Positions 1 to 14,364 of a DNA stretch of 64,000 nucleotides are shown piece after piece. A program made the translations under genes and the position numbers. Source of the DNA: Bathymodiolus brooksi (Eukaryota > Mollusca > Bivalvia > Mytilida > Modiolidae); assembly GCA_963680875.1 (NCBI GenBank), contig OY804578.1, forward strand, positions 25,635,101 through 25,699,100. The letters are read 5' to 3'. The notes beneath the pieces are model-generated. The model saw only the letters and a list, made by a program, of their open reading frames with translations. It had not been told where the DNA came from and did no database searches. Within the stretch, counting starts at the first letter, position 1. Every line of letters begins with the position of its first letter.

Positions 1-157
1 TTCTTTCTGGGTCATTTGGCTATTCTGTCTAGGTCATTTGGCTATTCTGTCTAGGTCATTTGGTTATTATGTCTAGGTCATTTGGCTATTATGTCTAGGT
101 CATTTGGCTATTATGTCTAGTTCATTTGACTATTCTGTCGAGGACATTTGGCTATTC

Positions 158-3100
158 TATCTAGTCCATTTGGATATTCTCTCTAGGCCATTTGGCTATT
201 TTTTCTGGGTCATTTGGCTATTCTGTCTAGGTCATTTGGCTATTCTGTCGAGGACATTTGGCTATTCTGTCTAGGGCATTTGGCTATTCTGTCTAGGCCA
301 TTTGGCTATTATGTCTAGGCCATTTGGCTATTCTGTCTACTCCATTTTTCTATTCTGTCTAGGCCATTTGGCTATTCTGTCTGGGTCATTTGGCTATTCT
401 GTCTAGGTCATTTGACTATTCTGTCTAGGTCATTTGACTATTCTGTCGAGGACATTTGGCTATTCTGTCTAGGTCATTTGGCTATTATGTCTAGGTCATT
501 TGGCTATTATGTCTAGGTCATTTGGCTATTATGTCTAGGCCATTTGGCTATTCTGTCTAGTCCATTTGGCTATTCTGTCTAGGCCATTTGGATAGTCTGT
601 CTAGGTCATTTGGCTATTCTGTCTAGGTCATTTGGCTATTCTGTCGAGGACATTTGGCTATTCTGTCTAGGGCATTTGGCTATTCTGTCTAGGCCATTTG
701 GCTATTATGTCTAGGCCATTTGGCTATTCTGTCTAGGCCATTTGGATATTCTGTCTGGGTCATTTGTCTATTCTGTCTAGGTCATTTGGCTATTCTGTCT
801 AGGCCATTTGGCTATTCTGTCTAGTCCATTTGGCTATTCTGTCTAGGCCATTTGGCTATTCTGTCTGGGTCATTTGGTTATTCTGTCTAGGTCATTTGGC
901 TATTATGTCTAGGCCATTTGGTTATTCTGTCTAAGTCATTTGGCTATTCTGTCTAGGTCATTTGACTAATCTGTCGAGGACATTTGGCTATTATGTCTGG
1001 GTCATTTGGCTATTAAGTCTACGTCATTTGTCTATTATGTCTAGGCCATTTGGCTATTCTATCTAGTCCATTTGGATATTCTCTCTAGGCCATTTGGCTA
1101 TTTTTTCTGGGTCATTTGGCTATTCTGTCTAGGTCATTTGGCTATTCTGTCGAGGACATTTGGCTATTCTGTCGAGGGCATTTGGCTATTCTGTCTAGGC
1201 CATTTGGCTATTATGTCTAGGCCATTTGGCTATTCTGTCTAGTCCATTTTTCTATTCTGTCTAGGCCATTTGGCTATTCTGTCTGTGTCATTTGGCTATT
1301 CTGTCTAGGTCATTTGACTATTCTGTCTAGGTCATTTGACTATTCTGTCGAGGACATTTGGCTATTCTGTCTAGGTCATTTGGCTATTATGTCTAGGTCA
1401 TTTGGCTATTATGTCTAGGCCATTTGGCTATTCTGTCTAGTCCATTTGGCTATTCTGTCTAGGCCATTTGGATAGTCTGTCTGGGTCATTTGGCTATTCT
1501 GTCTAGGTCATTTGGCTATTCTGTCGAGGACATTTGGCTATTCTGTCTTGGTCATTTGGCTATTATGTCTACGCCATTTGGCTATTCTGTCTAGGTCATT
1601 TGGCTATTATGTCTAGGCCATTTGGCTATTCTGTCTAGTCCATTTGGCTATTCTGTCTACGCCATTTGGCTATTCTGTCTGGGTCATTTGGCTATTCTGT
1701 CTAGGTCATTTGGCTATTATGTCTAGGCCATTTGGCTATTCTGTCTAGTCCATTTGGCTATTCTGTCTACGCCATTTGGCTATTCTGTCTGGGTCATTTG
1801 GCTATTCTGTCTGGGTCATTTGGCTATTCTGTCGAGGATATTTGGCTATTCTGTCTAGGTCATTTGGCTATTCTGTCTAGGCCATTTGGCTATTTTTTCT
1901 GGGTCATTTGGCTATTCTGTCTAGGTCATTTGGCTATTCTGTCGAGGACATTTGGCTATTCTGTCGAGGGCATTTGGCTATTCTGTCTAGGCCATTTGGC
2001 TATTTCGTCTAGGCCATTTGGCTAATCTGTCTTGTCCATTTTTCTATTCTGGCTAGGCCATTTGGCTATTCTGTCTGGGTCATTTGGCTATTCTGTCTAG
2101 GTCATTTGACTATTCTGTCTAGGTCTTTTGACTATTCTGTCGAGGACATTTGGCTATTCTGTCCAGGTCATTTGGCTATTATGTCTAGGTCATTTGGCTA
2201 TTATGTCTAGGTCATTTGGGTATTATGTCTAGGCCATTTGGCTATTCTGTCTAGTCCATTTGGCTATTCTGTCTAGGCCATTTGGATAGTCTGTCTGGGT
2301 CATTTGGCTATTCTGTCTAGGTCATTTGGCTATTCTGTCGAGGACATTTGGCTATTCTGTCTAGGGCATTTGGCTATTCTGTCTAGGCCATTTGGCTATT
2401 ATGTCTAGGCCATTTGGCTATTCTGTCTAGTCCATTTTTCTATTCTGTCTAGGCCATTTGGCTATTCTTTCTGGGTCATTTGGCTATTCTGTCTAGGTCA
2501 TTTGGCTATTCTGTCTAGGTCATTTGGTTATTATGTCTAGGTAATTTGGCTATTATGTCTAGGTCATTTGGCTATTATGTCTAGTTCATTTGACTATTCT
2601 GTCGAGGACATTTGGCTATTCTGTCTAGGCCATTTGGCTATTCTGTCTGGGTCATTTGGCTATTCTGTCTAGGTCATTTGTCTATTCAGTCTATGTCATT
2701 TGGCTATTCTGTCTAGGTCATTTGACTATTCTGTCGAGGATATTTGGCTATTCTGTCTAGTCCATTTGGCTATTCTGTCTAGGTCATTTGGTTATTATGT
2801 CTAGGTCATTTGGCTATTCTGTCTAGGCCATTTGGCTATTCTGTCTAGTCCATTTGGCTATTCTGTGTAGGCCCTTTGGCTATTCTGTCTGGGTCATTTG
2901 GTTATTCTGTCTAGGTCATTTGGCTATTATGTCTAGGCCATTTGGCTATTCTGTCTAAGTCATTTGGCTATTCTGTCTAGGTCATTTGACTAATCTGTCG
3001 AGGACATTTGGCTATTCTGTCTAGGTCTTTTGGCTATTATGTCTAGGTCATTTGGCTATTAAGTCTACGTCATTTGTCTATTATGTCTAGGCCATTTGGC

Positions 3101-5400
3101 TATTCTATCTAGTCCATTTGGATATTCTCTCTAGGCCATTTGGCTATTTTTTCTGGGTCATTTGGCTATTATGTCTAGGTCATTTGGCTATTCTGTCGAG
3201 GACATTTGGCTATTCTGTCAAGGGCATTTGGCTATTCTGTCTAGGCCATTTGGCTATTATGTCTAGGCCATTTGGCTATTCTGTCTACTCCATTTTTCTA
3301 TTCTGTCTAGGCCATTTGGCTATTCTGTCTGGGTCATTTGGCTATTCTGTCTAGGTCATTTGACTATTCTGTCTAGGTCATTTGACTATTCTGTCGAGGA
3401 CATTTGGCTATTCTGTCTAGGTCATTTGGCTATTATGTCTAGGTCATTTGGCAATTATGTCTAGGTCATTTGGCTATTATGTCTAGGCCATTTGGCTATT
3501 CTGTCTAGTCCATTTGGCTATTCTGTCTAGGCCATTTGGATAGTCTGTCTAGGTCATTTGGCTATTCTGTCTAGGTCATTTGGCTATTCTGTCGAGGACA
3601 TTTGGCTATTCTGTCTAGGGCATTTGGCTATTCTGTCTAGGCCATTTGGCTATTATGTCTAGGCCATTTGGCTATTCTGTCTAGGCCATTTGGATATTCT
3701 GTCTGGGTCATTTGTCTATTCTGTCTAGGTCATTTGGCTATTCTGTCTAGGCCATTTGGCTATTCTGTCTAGTCCATTTGGCTATTCTGTCTAGGCCATT
3801 TGGCTATTCTGTCTGGGTCATTTGGTTATTCTGTCTAGGTCATTTGGCTATTATGTCTAGGCCATTTGGCTATTCTGTCTAAGTCATTTGGCTATTCTGT
3901 CTAGGTCATTTGACTAATCTGTCGAGGACATTTGGCTATTATGTCTAGGTCATTTGGCTATTAAGTCTACGTCATTTGTCTATTATGTCTAGGCCATTTG
4001 GCTATTCTATCTAGTCCATTTGGATATTCTCTCTAGGCCATTTGGCTATTTTTTCTGGGTCATTTGGCTATTCTGTCTAGGTCATTTGGCTATTCTGTCG
4101 AGGACATTTGGCTATTCTGTCGAGGGCATTTGGCTATTCTGTCTAGGCCATTTGGCTATTATGTCTAGGCCATTTGGCTATTCTGTCTAGTCCATTTTTC
4201 TATTCTGTCTAGGCCATTTGGCTATTCTGTCTGTGTCATTTGGCTATTCTGTCTAGGTCATTTGACTATTCTGTCTAGGTCATTTGACTATTCTGTCGAG
4301 GACATTTGGCTATTCTGTCTAGGTCATTTGGCTATTATGTCTAGGTCATTTGGCTATTATGTCTAGGTCATTTGGCTATTATGTCTAGGCCATTTGGCTA
4401 TTCTGTCTAGTCCATTTGGCTATTCTGTCTAGGCCATTTGGATAGTCTGTCTGGGTCATTTGGCTATTCTGTCTAGGTCATTTGGCTATTCTGTCGAGGA
4501 CATTTGGCTATTCTGTCTAGGTCATTTGGCTATTATGTCTACGCCATTTGGCTATTCTGTCTAGGTCATTTGGCTATTATGTCTAGGCCATTTGGCTATT
4601 CTGTCTAGTCCATTTGGCTATTCTGTCTACGCCATTTGGCTATTCTGTCTGGGTCATTTGGCTATTCTGTCTAGGTCATTTGGCTATTATGTCTAGGCCA
4701 TTTGGCTATTCTGTCTAGTCCATTTGGCTATTCTGTCTACGCCATTTGGCTATTCTGTCTGGGTCATTTGGCTATTCTGTCTGGGTCATTTGGCTATTCT
4801 GTCGAGGATATTTGGCTATTCTGTCTAGGTCATTTGGCTATTCTGTCTAGGCCATTTGGCTATTTTTTCTGGGTCATTTGGCTATTCTGTCTAGGTCATT
4901 TGGCTATTCTGTCGAGGACATTTGGCTATTCTCTCGAGGGCATTTGGCTATTCTGTCTAGGCCATTTGGCTATTTCGTCTAGGCCATTTGGCTATTCTGT
5001 CTTGTCCATTTTTCTATTTTGGCTAGGCCATTTGGCTATTCTGTCTCGGTCATTTGGCTATTCTGTCTAGGTCATTTGACTATTCTGTCTAGGTCATTTG
5101 ACTATTCTGTCGAGGACATTTGGCTATTCTGTCCAGGTCATTTGGCTATTATGTCTAGGTCATTTGGCTATTATGTCTAGGTCATTTGGCTATTATGTCT
5201 AGGCCATTTGGCTATTCTGTCTAGTCCATTTGGCTATTCTGTCTAGGCCATTTGGATAGTCTGTCTGGGTCATTTGGCTATTCTGTCTAGGTCATTTGGC
5301 TATTCTGTCGAGGACATTTGGCTATTCTGTCTAGGGCATTTGGCTATTCTGTCTAGGCCATTTGGCTATTATGTCTAGGCCATTTGGCTATTCTGTCTAG
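158..5400 (+). repeat. Higher-order repeat of 134-135 monomers (2,948-2,970 bp), about two units
   Basis: Within copy A the array is itself duplicated. The marker containing CTATCTAGTCC and GATATTCTCTCTAGG starts at 157, 1059, 3105 and 4007. The 157 to 3105 and 1059 to 4007 spacings are both 2,948 bp (134 monomers). Each pair member is 902 bp (41 monomers) from its neighbour. Further right the offset becomes 2,970 bp (135 monomers), as for the blocks at 1732 and 4702. The same nested pattern recurs in copy B, where the marker lies at 14521, 15423, 17469 and 18371. Confidence 0.85.
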
Positions 5401-7330
5401 TCCATTTTTGCATTTTGTCTAGACCATTTGGCTATTCTGTCTGGGTCATTTGACTATTCTGTCTAGGTCATTTGGCTATTCTGTCTAGGTCATTTGACTA
5501 TTCTGTCGAGGACATTTGGCTATTCTGTCTAGGTCATTTGGCTATTATGTCTAGGTCATTTGGCTATTATGTCTAGGTCATTTGGCTATTATGTCTAGGC
5601 CATTTGGTTATTCTGTCTAGGCCATTTGGCTAGTCTGTCTGGGTCATTTGGCTATTATGTCTAGGCCATTTGGTTATTCTGTCTAGTCCATTTGGCTATT
5701 CTGTCGAGGACATTTTGCTATTCTGTCTAGGGCATTTGGCTATTCTGTCTAGACCATTTGGCTATTATGTCTAGGCCATTTGGCTATTCGATCTAGGTCA
5801 TTTGGCTATTATGTCTCGGCCATTTGGCTATTCTGTCTAGGCCATTTGGCTATTCTGTCTAGGTCATTTGGCTATTATGTCTAGGTCATTTGGCTATTCT
5901 GTCTAGGCCATTTGGCTATTCTGTCTAGTCCATTTGGCTATTCTGTCTAGGCCATTTGGCTATTCTGTCTGGGTCATTTGGTTATTCTGTCTAGGTCATT
6001 TGGCTATTATATCTAGGCCATTAGGCTATTATGTCTAAGTCATTTGGCTATTCTGTCTAGTTCATTTGACTATTCTGTCCAGGTCATTTGGCTATTCTGT
6101 CTAGGTCATTTGGCTATTATGTCTAGGTCATTTGGCTATTATGTCTAGGCCATTTGGCTATTCTGTCTAGTCCATTTGGCTATTCTGTCTAGGCCATTTG
6201 GATAGTCTGTCTGGGTCATTTGGCTATTCTGTCTAGGTCATTTGGCTATTCTGTCGAGGACATTTGGCTATTCTGTCTAGGGCATTTGGCTATTCTGTCT
6301 AGGCCATTTGGCTATTATGTCTAGGCCATTTGGCTATTCTGTCTAGTCCATTTTTGCATTCTGTCTAGACCATTTGGCTATTCTGTCTGGGTCATTTGAC
6401 TATTCTGTCTAGGTCATTTGGCTATTCTGTCTAGGTCATTTGACTATTCTGTCGAGGACATTTGGCTATTCTGTCTAGGTCCTTTGGCTATTATGTCTAG
6501 GTCATTTGGCTATTATGTCTAGGTCATTTGGCTATTATGTCTAGGCCATTTGGTTATTCTGTCTAGGCCATTTGGCTAGTCTGTCTGGGTCATTTGGCTA
6601 TTATGTCTAGGCCATTTGGTTATTCTGTCTAGTCCATTTGGCTATTCTGTCGAGGATATTTTGCTATTCTGTCTAGGGCATTTGGCTATTCTGTCTAGAC
6701 CATTTGGCTATTATGTCTAGGCCATTTGGCTATTCGATCTAGGTCATTTGGCTATTATGTCTCGGCCATTTGGCTATTCTGTCTAGGCCATTTGGCTATT
6801 CTGTCTAGGTCATTTGGCTATTATGTCTAGGTCATTTGGCTATTCTGTCTAGGCCATTTGGCTATTCTGTCTAGTCCATTTGGCTATTCTGTCTAGGCCA
6901 TTTGGCTATTCTGTCTGGGTCATTTGGTTATTCTGTCTAGGTCATTTGGCTATTATATCTAGGCCATTAGGCTATTATGTCTAAGTCATTTGGCTATTCT
7001 GTCTAGTTCATTTGACTATTCTGTCGAGGACATTTGGCTATTCTGTCTAGGTCATTTGGCTATTATGTCTAGGTCATTTGGCTATTATGTCTAGGTCATT
7101 TGGCTATTATGTCTAGGCCATTTGGTTATTCTGTCTAGTCCATTTGGCTATTCTGTCTAGGCCATTTGGCTAGTCTGTCTGGGTCATTTGGCTATTCTGT
7201 CTAGGTCATTTGGCTATTCTGTCGAGGACATTTGGCTATTCTGTCTAGGGCATTTGGCTATTCTGTCTAGACCATTTGGCTATTATGTCTAGGCCATTTG
7301 GCTATTCGATCTAGGTCATTTGGCTATTGT
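5401..7330 (+). repeat. Tandem higher-order repeat of 43 monomers (946 bp)
   Basis: The unusual monomer reading TCCATTTTTGCATT starts at 5401 and again at 6347, exactly 946 bp apart. The series of variant monomers that follows runs in the same order in both copies, including GACTATT, the ATG runs, TAGTCTG, CGATCTAGG and TCTCGGCC. The two copies differ by a few substitutions (TTTTGTC against TTCTGTC, GTCATTT against GTCCTTT). The same 946-bp period is seen again near 38-40 kb. Confidence 0.75.
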
Positions 7331-10218
7331 GTCTAGGCCATTTGGCTATTCTGTCTAGGCCATTTGCCTATTCTGTCTAGGTCATTTGGCTATTATGTGT
7401 AGGTCATTTGGTTATTCTGTCTAGGTCATTTGGCTATTCTGTCTAGGTCATTTGGCTATTATGTCTAGGTCATTTGGCTATTCTGTCGAGGACATTTGGC
7501 TATTCTATCTAGGTCATTCGGCTATTATGTCTAGGTCATTTGGCTGTTATGTCTAGGTCATTTGGCTATTATGTCTAGGCCATTTGGCTATTATGTCTAG
7601 TCCATTTGGCTATTCTGTCTAGGTCATTAGATTTTTCTTTCTAGGCCATTTGGCTATTATGTCTAGGCCATTTGGTTTTTCTGACTAGGCCATTTGGCTA
7701 TTCTGTCTAGGTCATTTGGCTATTCTGTCTAGATCATTTGACTATTCTGTCGAGGACATTTGGCTATTCTGTCTAGTTCATTTGGCTATTCTGTCGAGGA
7801 CATTTGGCTATTCTGTCTAGGGCATTTGGCTATTCTGTCTAGTCCATTTGGCTATTCTGTCTAGGCCATTTGGCTAGTCTGTCTGGGTCATTTGTCTATT
7901 CTGTCTAGGTCATTTGGCTATTCTGTCGAGGACATTTGGCTATTCTGTCTAGGGCATTTGGCTATTCTGTCTAGGCCATTTGGCTATTATGTCTAGGCCA
8001 TTTGGCTATTCTGTCTAGTCCATTTTTCTATTCTGTCTAGGCCATTTGGCTATTCTTTCTGGGTCATTTGGCTATTCTGTTTAGGTCATTTGGCTATTCT
8101 GTCTAGGTCATTTGGTTATTATATCTAGGTCATTTGGCTATTATGTCTAGGTCATTTGGCTATTATGTCTAGGCCATTTGGTTATTCTGTCTAGACCATT
8201 TGGCTATTCTGTCTAGGCCATTTGGCTAGTCTGTCTGGGTCATTTGGCTATTCTGTCTAGGTCATTTGGCTATTCTGTCGAGGACATTTGGCTATTCTGT
8301 CTATGGCATTTGGCTATTCTGTCTAGACCATTTGGCTATTATGTCTAGGCCATTTGGCTATTCGATCTAGGTCATTTGGCTATTATGTCTAGGCCATTTG
8401 GATATTCTGTCTAGGCCATTTGCCTATTCTGTCTAGGTCATTTGGCTATTATGTCTAGGTCATTTGGTTATTCTGTCTAGGTCATTTGGCTATTCTGTCT
8501 GGGTCATTTGGCTATTATGTCTAGGCCATTTGGCTATTATGTCTAGGTCATTTGGCTATTCTGTCTGGGTCATTTGGCTATTCTGTCTAGGTCATTTGGC
8601 TATTATTTCTAAGCCATTTGGCTATTATGTCTAGGTCATTTGGCTATTATGTCTAGGTCATTTGGCTATTCTGTCGAGGACATTTGGCTATTCTGTCGAG
8701 GACATTTGGCTATTCTATCTAGGTCATTTGGCTATTATGTCTAGGTCATTTGACTATTCTGTCTAGGTCATTTGGCTATTATGTCTAGGCCATTTGGCTA
8801 TTCTGTCTAGTCCATTTGGCTATTCTGTCTACGCCTTTTGGCTATTCTGTCTGGGTCATTTGGCTATTCTGTCTAGGTCATTTGGCTATTCTGTCGAGGA
8901 TATTTGGCTATTCTGTCTAGGTCATTTGGCTATTCTGTCTAGGCCATTTGGCTATTCTGTCTAGTCCATTTGGCTATTCTGTCTATGCCATTTGGCTATT
9001 CTGTCTGGGTCATTTGGTTATTCTCTCTAGGTCAATTGGCTATTATGTCTAGGCCATTTGGCTATTCTGTCTAAGTCATTTGGCTATTCTGTCTAGGTCA
9101 TTTGACTAATCTGTCGAGGACATTTGGCTATTCTGTCTAGGTCTTTTGGCTATTATGTCTAAGTCATTTGGCTATTAAGTATACGTCATTTGTCTATTAT
9201 GTCCAGGCCATTTGGCTATTCTATCTAGTCCATTTGGATATTCTCTCTAGGCCATTTGGCTATTTTTTCTGGGTCATTTGGCTATTCTGTCTAGGTCATT
9301 TGGCTATTCTGTCGAGGACATTTGGCTATTATGTCTAGGCCATTTGGCTATTATGTCTAGGCCATTTGGCTATTCTGTCTAGTCCATTTTTCTATTCTGG
9401 CTAGGCCATTTGGCTATTCTGTCTAGGTCATTTGACTATTCTGTCTAGGTCATTTGACTATTCTGTCGAGGACATTTGGCTATTCTGTCTAGGTCATTTG
9501 GCTATTATGTCTAGGTCATTTGGCTATTAAGTCTAGGTCATTTGGCTATTATGTCTAGGCCATTTGGCTATTCTGTCTAGTCCATTTGGCCATTCTGTCT
9601 AGGCCATTTGGATAGTCTGTCTGGGTCATTTGGCTATTCTGTCTAGGTCATTTGGCTATTCTGTCGAGGACATTTGGCTATTCTCTCTAGGGCATTTGGC
9701 TATTCTGTCTAGGCCATTTGGCTATTATGTCTAGGCCATTTGGCTATTCTGTCTAGTCCATTTTTGTATTCTGTCTAGACCATTTGGCTATTCTGTCTGG
9801 GTCATTTGACTATTCTGTCTAGGTCATTTGGCTATTCTGTCTAGGTCATTTGGCTATTATGTCTAGGTCATTTGGCTATTATGTCTAGGCCATTTGGTTA
9901 TTCTGTCTAGTCCATTTGGCTATTCTGTCTAGGCCATTTGGCTAGTCTGTCTGGGTCATTTGGCTATTATGTCTAGGCCATTTGGTTATTCTGTCTAGTC
10001 CATTTGGCTATTCTGTCGAGGACATTTTGCTATTCTGTCTAGGGCATTTGGTTATTCTGTCTAGACCATTTGGCTATTATGTCTAGGTCATTTGGCTATT
10101 ATGTCTCGGCCATTTGGCTATTCTGCCTAGGCCATTTGGCTATTCTGTCTAGGTCATTTGGCTATTATGTCTAGGTCATTTGGCTATTCTGTCTAGGCCA
10201 TTTGGCTATTCTGTCTAG

Positions 10219-13200
10219 TCCATCTGGCTATTCTGTCTAGGCCATTTGGCTAGTCTGTCTGGGTCATTTGGCTATTATGTCTAGGCCATTTGGTTATTCT
10301 GTCTAGTCCATTTGGCTATTCTGTCGAGGACATTTTGCTATTCTGTCTAGGGCATTTGGCTATTCTGTCTAGACCATTTGGCTATTATGTCTAGGCCATT
10401 TGGCTATTCGATCTAGGTCATTTGGCTATTATGTCTCGGCCATTTGGCTATTCTGTCTAGGCCATTTGGCTATTCTGTCTAGGTCATTTGGCTATTATGT
10501 CTAGGTCATTTGGTTATTCTGTCTAGGCCATTTGGCTATTCTGTCTAGTCCATTTGGCTATTCTGTCTGGGTCATTTGGTTATTCTGTCTAGGTCATTTG
10601 GCTATTATGTCTAGGCCATTTGGCTATTCTGTCTAAGTCATTTGGCTGTTCTGTCTAGTTCATTTGACTATTCTGTCGAGGACATTTGGCTATTCTGTCT
10701 AGGTCATTTGGCTATTATGTCTAGGTCATTTGGCTATTATGTCTAGGTCATTTGGCTATTATGTCTAGGCCATTTGGTTATTCTGTCTAGTCCAATTGGC
10801 TATTCTGTCTAGGCCATTTGGCTAGTCTGTCTGGGTCATTTGGCTATTCTGTCTAGGTCATTTGGCTATTCTGTCGAGGACATTTGGCTATTCTGTCTAG
10901 GGCATTTGGCTATTCTGTCTAGACCATTTGGCTATTATGTCTAGGCCATTTGGCTATTCGATCTAGGTCATTTGGCTATTGTGTCTAGGCCATTTGGCTA
11001 TTCTGTCTAGGCCATTTGGCTATTCTGTCTAGGTCATTTGGCTATTATGTGTAAGTCATTTGGTTATTCTGTCTAGGTCATTTGGCTATTCTGTCTTGGT
11101 CATTTGGCTATTATGTCTAGGTCATTTGGCTATTCTGTCGAGGACATTTGGCTATTCTATCTAGGTCATTCGGCTATTATGTCTAGGTCATTTGGCTGTT
11201 ATGTCTAGGTCATTTGGCTATTATGTCTAGGCCATTTGGCTATTATGTCTAGTCCATTTGGTTATTCTATCTAGGTCATTAGATTTTTCTTTCTAGGCCA
11301 TTTGGCTATTCTCTCTAGGCCATTTGGCTATTATGTCTAGGCCATTTGGCTATTCTGTCTAGTCCATTTTTCTATTCTGTCTAGGCCATTTGGCTATTCT
11401 TTCTGGGTCATTTGGCTATTCTGTCTAGGTCATTTGGCTATTCTGTCTAGGTCATTTGGTTATTATATCTAGGTCATTTGGCTATTATGTCTAGGTCATT
11501 TGGCTATTATGTCTAGGCCATTTGGTTATTCTGTCTAGACCATTTGGCTATTCTGTCTAGGCCATTTGTCTAGTCTGTCTTGGTCATTTGGCTATTCTGT
11601 CTAGGTCATTTGGCTATTCTGGCGAGGACATTTGGCTATTCTCTCTAGGGCATTTGGCTATTCTGTCTAGACCATTTGGCTATTATGTCTAGGCCATTTG
11701 GCTATTCGATCTAGGTCATTTGGCTATTATGTCTAGGCCATTTGGCTATTCTGTCTACGCCATTTGGCTATTCTGTCTAGGTCATTTGGCTATTATGTCT
11801 AGGTCATTTGGGTATTCTGTCTAGGTTATTTGGCTATTCTGTCTGGGTCATTTGGCTATTATGTCTAGGCCATTTGGTTATTATGTCTAGGTCATTTGGC
11901 TATTCTGTCTAGGTCATTTGGCTATTCTGTCTAGGTCATTAGGCTATTATGTCTAGGCCATTTGGCTATTATGTCTAGGTCATTTGGCTATTATGTCTAG
12001 GTCATTTGGCTATTCTGTCGAGGACATTTGGCTATTCTGTCGAGGACATTTGGCTATTCTATCTAGGTCATTTGGCTATTATGTCTAGGTCATTTGACTA
12101 TTCTGTCTAGGTTATTTGGCTATTATGTCTAGGCCATTTGGCTATTCTGTCTAGTCCATTTGGTTATTCTGTCTACGCCATTTGGCTATTCTGTCTGGGT
12201 CATTTGGCTATTCTGTCTAGGTCATTTGGCTATTCTGTCGAGGATATTTGGCTATTCTGTCTAGGTCATTTGGCTATTCTGTCTAGGCCATTTTGCTATT
12301 CTGTCTAGTCCATTTGGCTATTCTGTCTATGCCATTTGGCTATTCTGTCTGGGTCATTTGGTTATTCTCTCTAGGTCAATTGGCTATTATGTCTATGCCC
12401 TTTGGCTATTCTGTCTAAGTCATTTGGCTATTCTGTCTAGATCATTTGACTAATCTGTCGAGGACATTTGGCTATTCTGTCTAGGTCTTTTGGCTATTAT
12501 GTCTAGGTCATTTGCTATTAAGTATACGTCATTTGTCTATTATGTCTAGGCCATTTGGCTATTCTATCTAGTCCATTTGGATATTCTCTCTAGGCCATTT
12601 GGCTATTTTTTCTGGGTCATTTGGCTATTCTGTCTAGGTCATTTGGCTATTCTGTCGAGGACATTTGGCTATTCTGTCGAGGGCATTTGGCTATTCTGTC
12701 TAGGCCATTTGGCTATTATGTCTAGGCCAATTGGCTATTCTGTCTAGTCCATTTTTCTATTCTGGCTAGGCCATTTGGCTATTCTGTCTGGGTCATTTGG
12801 CTATTCTGTCTAGGTCATTTGACTATTCTGTCTAGGTCATTTGACTATTCTGTCGAGGAAATTTGGCTATTTTGTCTAGGTCATTTGGCTATTATGTCTA
12901 GGTCATTTGGCTATTATGTCTAGGTCATTTGGCTATTATGTCTAGGCCATTTGGCTATTCTGTCTAGTCCATTTGGCTATTCTGTCTAGGCCATTTGGAT
13001 AGTCTGTCTGGGTCATTTGGCTATTCTGTCTAGGTCATTTGGCTATTCTGTCGAGGACATTTGGCTATTCTGTCTAGGGCATTTGGCTATTCTGTCTAGG
13101 CCATTTGGCTATTATGTCTAGGCCATTTGGCTATTCTGTCTAGTCCATTTTTGTATTCTGTCTAGACCATTTGGCTATTCTGTCTGGGTCATTTGACTAT

Positions 13201-14364
13201 TCTGTCTAGGTCATTTGGCTATTATGTCTAGGCCATTTGGTTATTCTGTCTAGTCCATTTGGCTATTCTGTCTAAGCCATTTGGCTAGTCTGTCTGGGTC
13301 ATTTGGCTATTATGTCTAGGCCATTTGGTTATTCTGTCTAGTCCATTTGGCTATTCTGTCGAGGACATTTTGCAATTCTGTCTAGGGCATTTGTCTATTC
13401 TGTCTAGACCATTTGGCTATTATGTCTAGGCCATTTGGCTATTCGATCTAGGTCATTTGGCTATTATGTCTCGGCCATTGGCTATTCTGTCTAGGCCATT
13501 TGGCTATTCTGTCTAGGTCATTTGGCTATTATGTCTAGGTCATTTGGCTATTCTGTCTAGGCCATTTGGCTATTCTGTCTAGGCCATTTGGCTATTCTGT
13601 CTAAGTCATTTGGCTATTCTGTCTAGGTCATTTGACTAATCTGTCGAGGACATTTGGCTATTCTGTCTAGGTCTTTTGGCTATTATGTCTAGGTCATTTG
13701 GCTATTAAGTCTACGTCATTTGGCTATTATGTCTAGGTCATTTGGCTATTCTGTCTAGGTCATTTGGCTATTATGTGTAGGTCATTTGGTTATTCTGTCT
13801 AGGTCATTTGGCTATTCTGTCTAGGTCATTTGGCTATTCTGTCTAGGTCATTTGGCTATTCTGTCGAGGACATTTTGCTATTCTGTCTAGGGCATTTGGC
13901 TATTCTGTCTAGACCATTTGGCTATTATGTCTAGGCCATTTGGCTATTCGATCTAGGTCATTTGGCTATTATCTCTAGGCCATTTGGCTATTCTGTCTAG
14001 GCCATTTGGCTATTCTGTCTAGGTCATTTGGCTATTATGTCTAGGTCATTTGACTATTCTGTCGAGGACATTTGGATATTCTGTCTAGTTCATTTGGCTA
14101 TTATGTCGAGGACATTTGGCTATTCTGTCTAGGGCATTTGGCTATTCTGTCTAGTCCATTTGGCTATTCTGTCTAGGCCATTTGGCTAGTCTGTCTGGGT
14201 CATTTGTTTATTCTGTCTAGGTCATTTGGCTATTCTGTCGAGGACATTTGGCTATTCTGTCTAGGGCATTTGGCTATTCTGTCTAGGCCATTTGGCTATT
14301 ATGTCTAGGCCATTTGGCTATTCTGTCTAGTCCATTTTTCTATTCTGTCTAGGCCATTTGGCTA
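10219..14364 (+). repeat. Satellite segment between copies A and B, itself a diverged copy of the preceding 4 kb
   Basis: This stretch is still 22-bp satellite but does not match copy B at the A/B offset. It repeats the variant order of the upstream array instead. The ATTAGATTTTTC monomer at 7626 has a partner at 11278 (3,652 bp, 166 monomers). The TCCATTTTTGTATT monomer at 9757 has a partner at 13144 (3,387 bp, 154 monomers less one base). The change in offset is explained by loss of about 12 monomers after 11300. Two one-base deletions near 12509 and 13475 shift the register here. No other feature is seen. Confidence 0.75.

Larger units (their letters stand above)
1..10218 (+). repeat. Satellite segmental duplication, copy A
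   Basis: This block of the 22-bp array recurs in the same orientation at 14365-24429. The offset is 14,364 bp at the left end, 14,210 bp after a 154-bp deletion in the other copy, and 14,211 bp after a one-base insertion near 19570. Rare private variants are shared, such as the CTGCC linker at 10123 (partner 24334) and the ATTAG monomer at 7626. Similarity stops at 10219/24430. The left boundary lies outside the window. In the stretches I compared only isolated substitutions separate the copies. Confidence 0.9.

Noticed and set aside
1732..5070. Open frames of 78-122 codons with a 22-residue repeat (also at 16096-19280, 27274-28126 and 56882-57778)
   Set aside because: Three 22-bp monomers equal 22 codons. 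A frame stays open wherever every third monomer lacks the TAG of the canonical linker. The peptides follow monomer variants and show no independent sign of coding.
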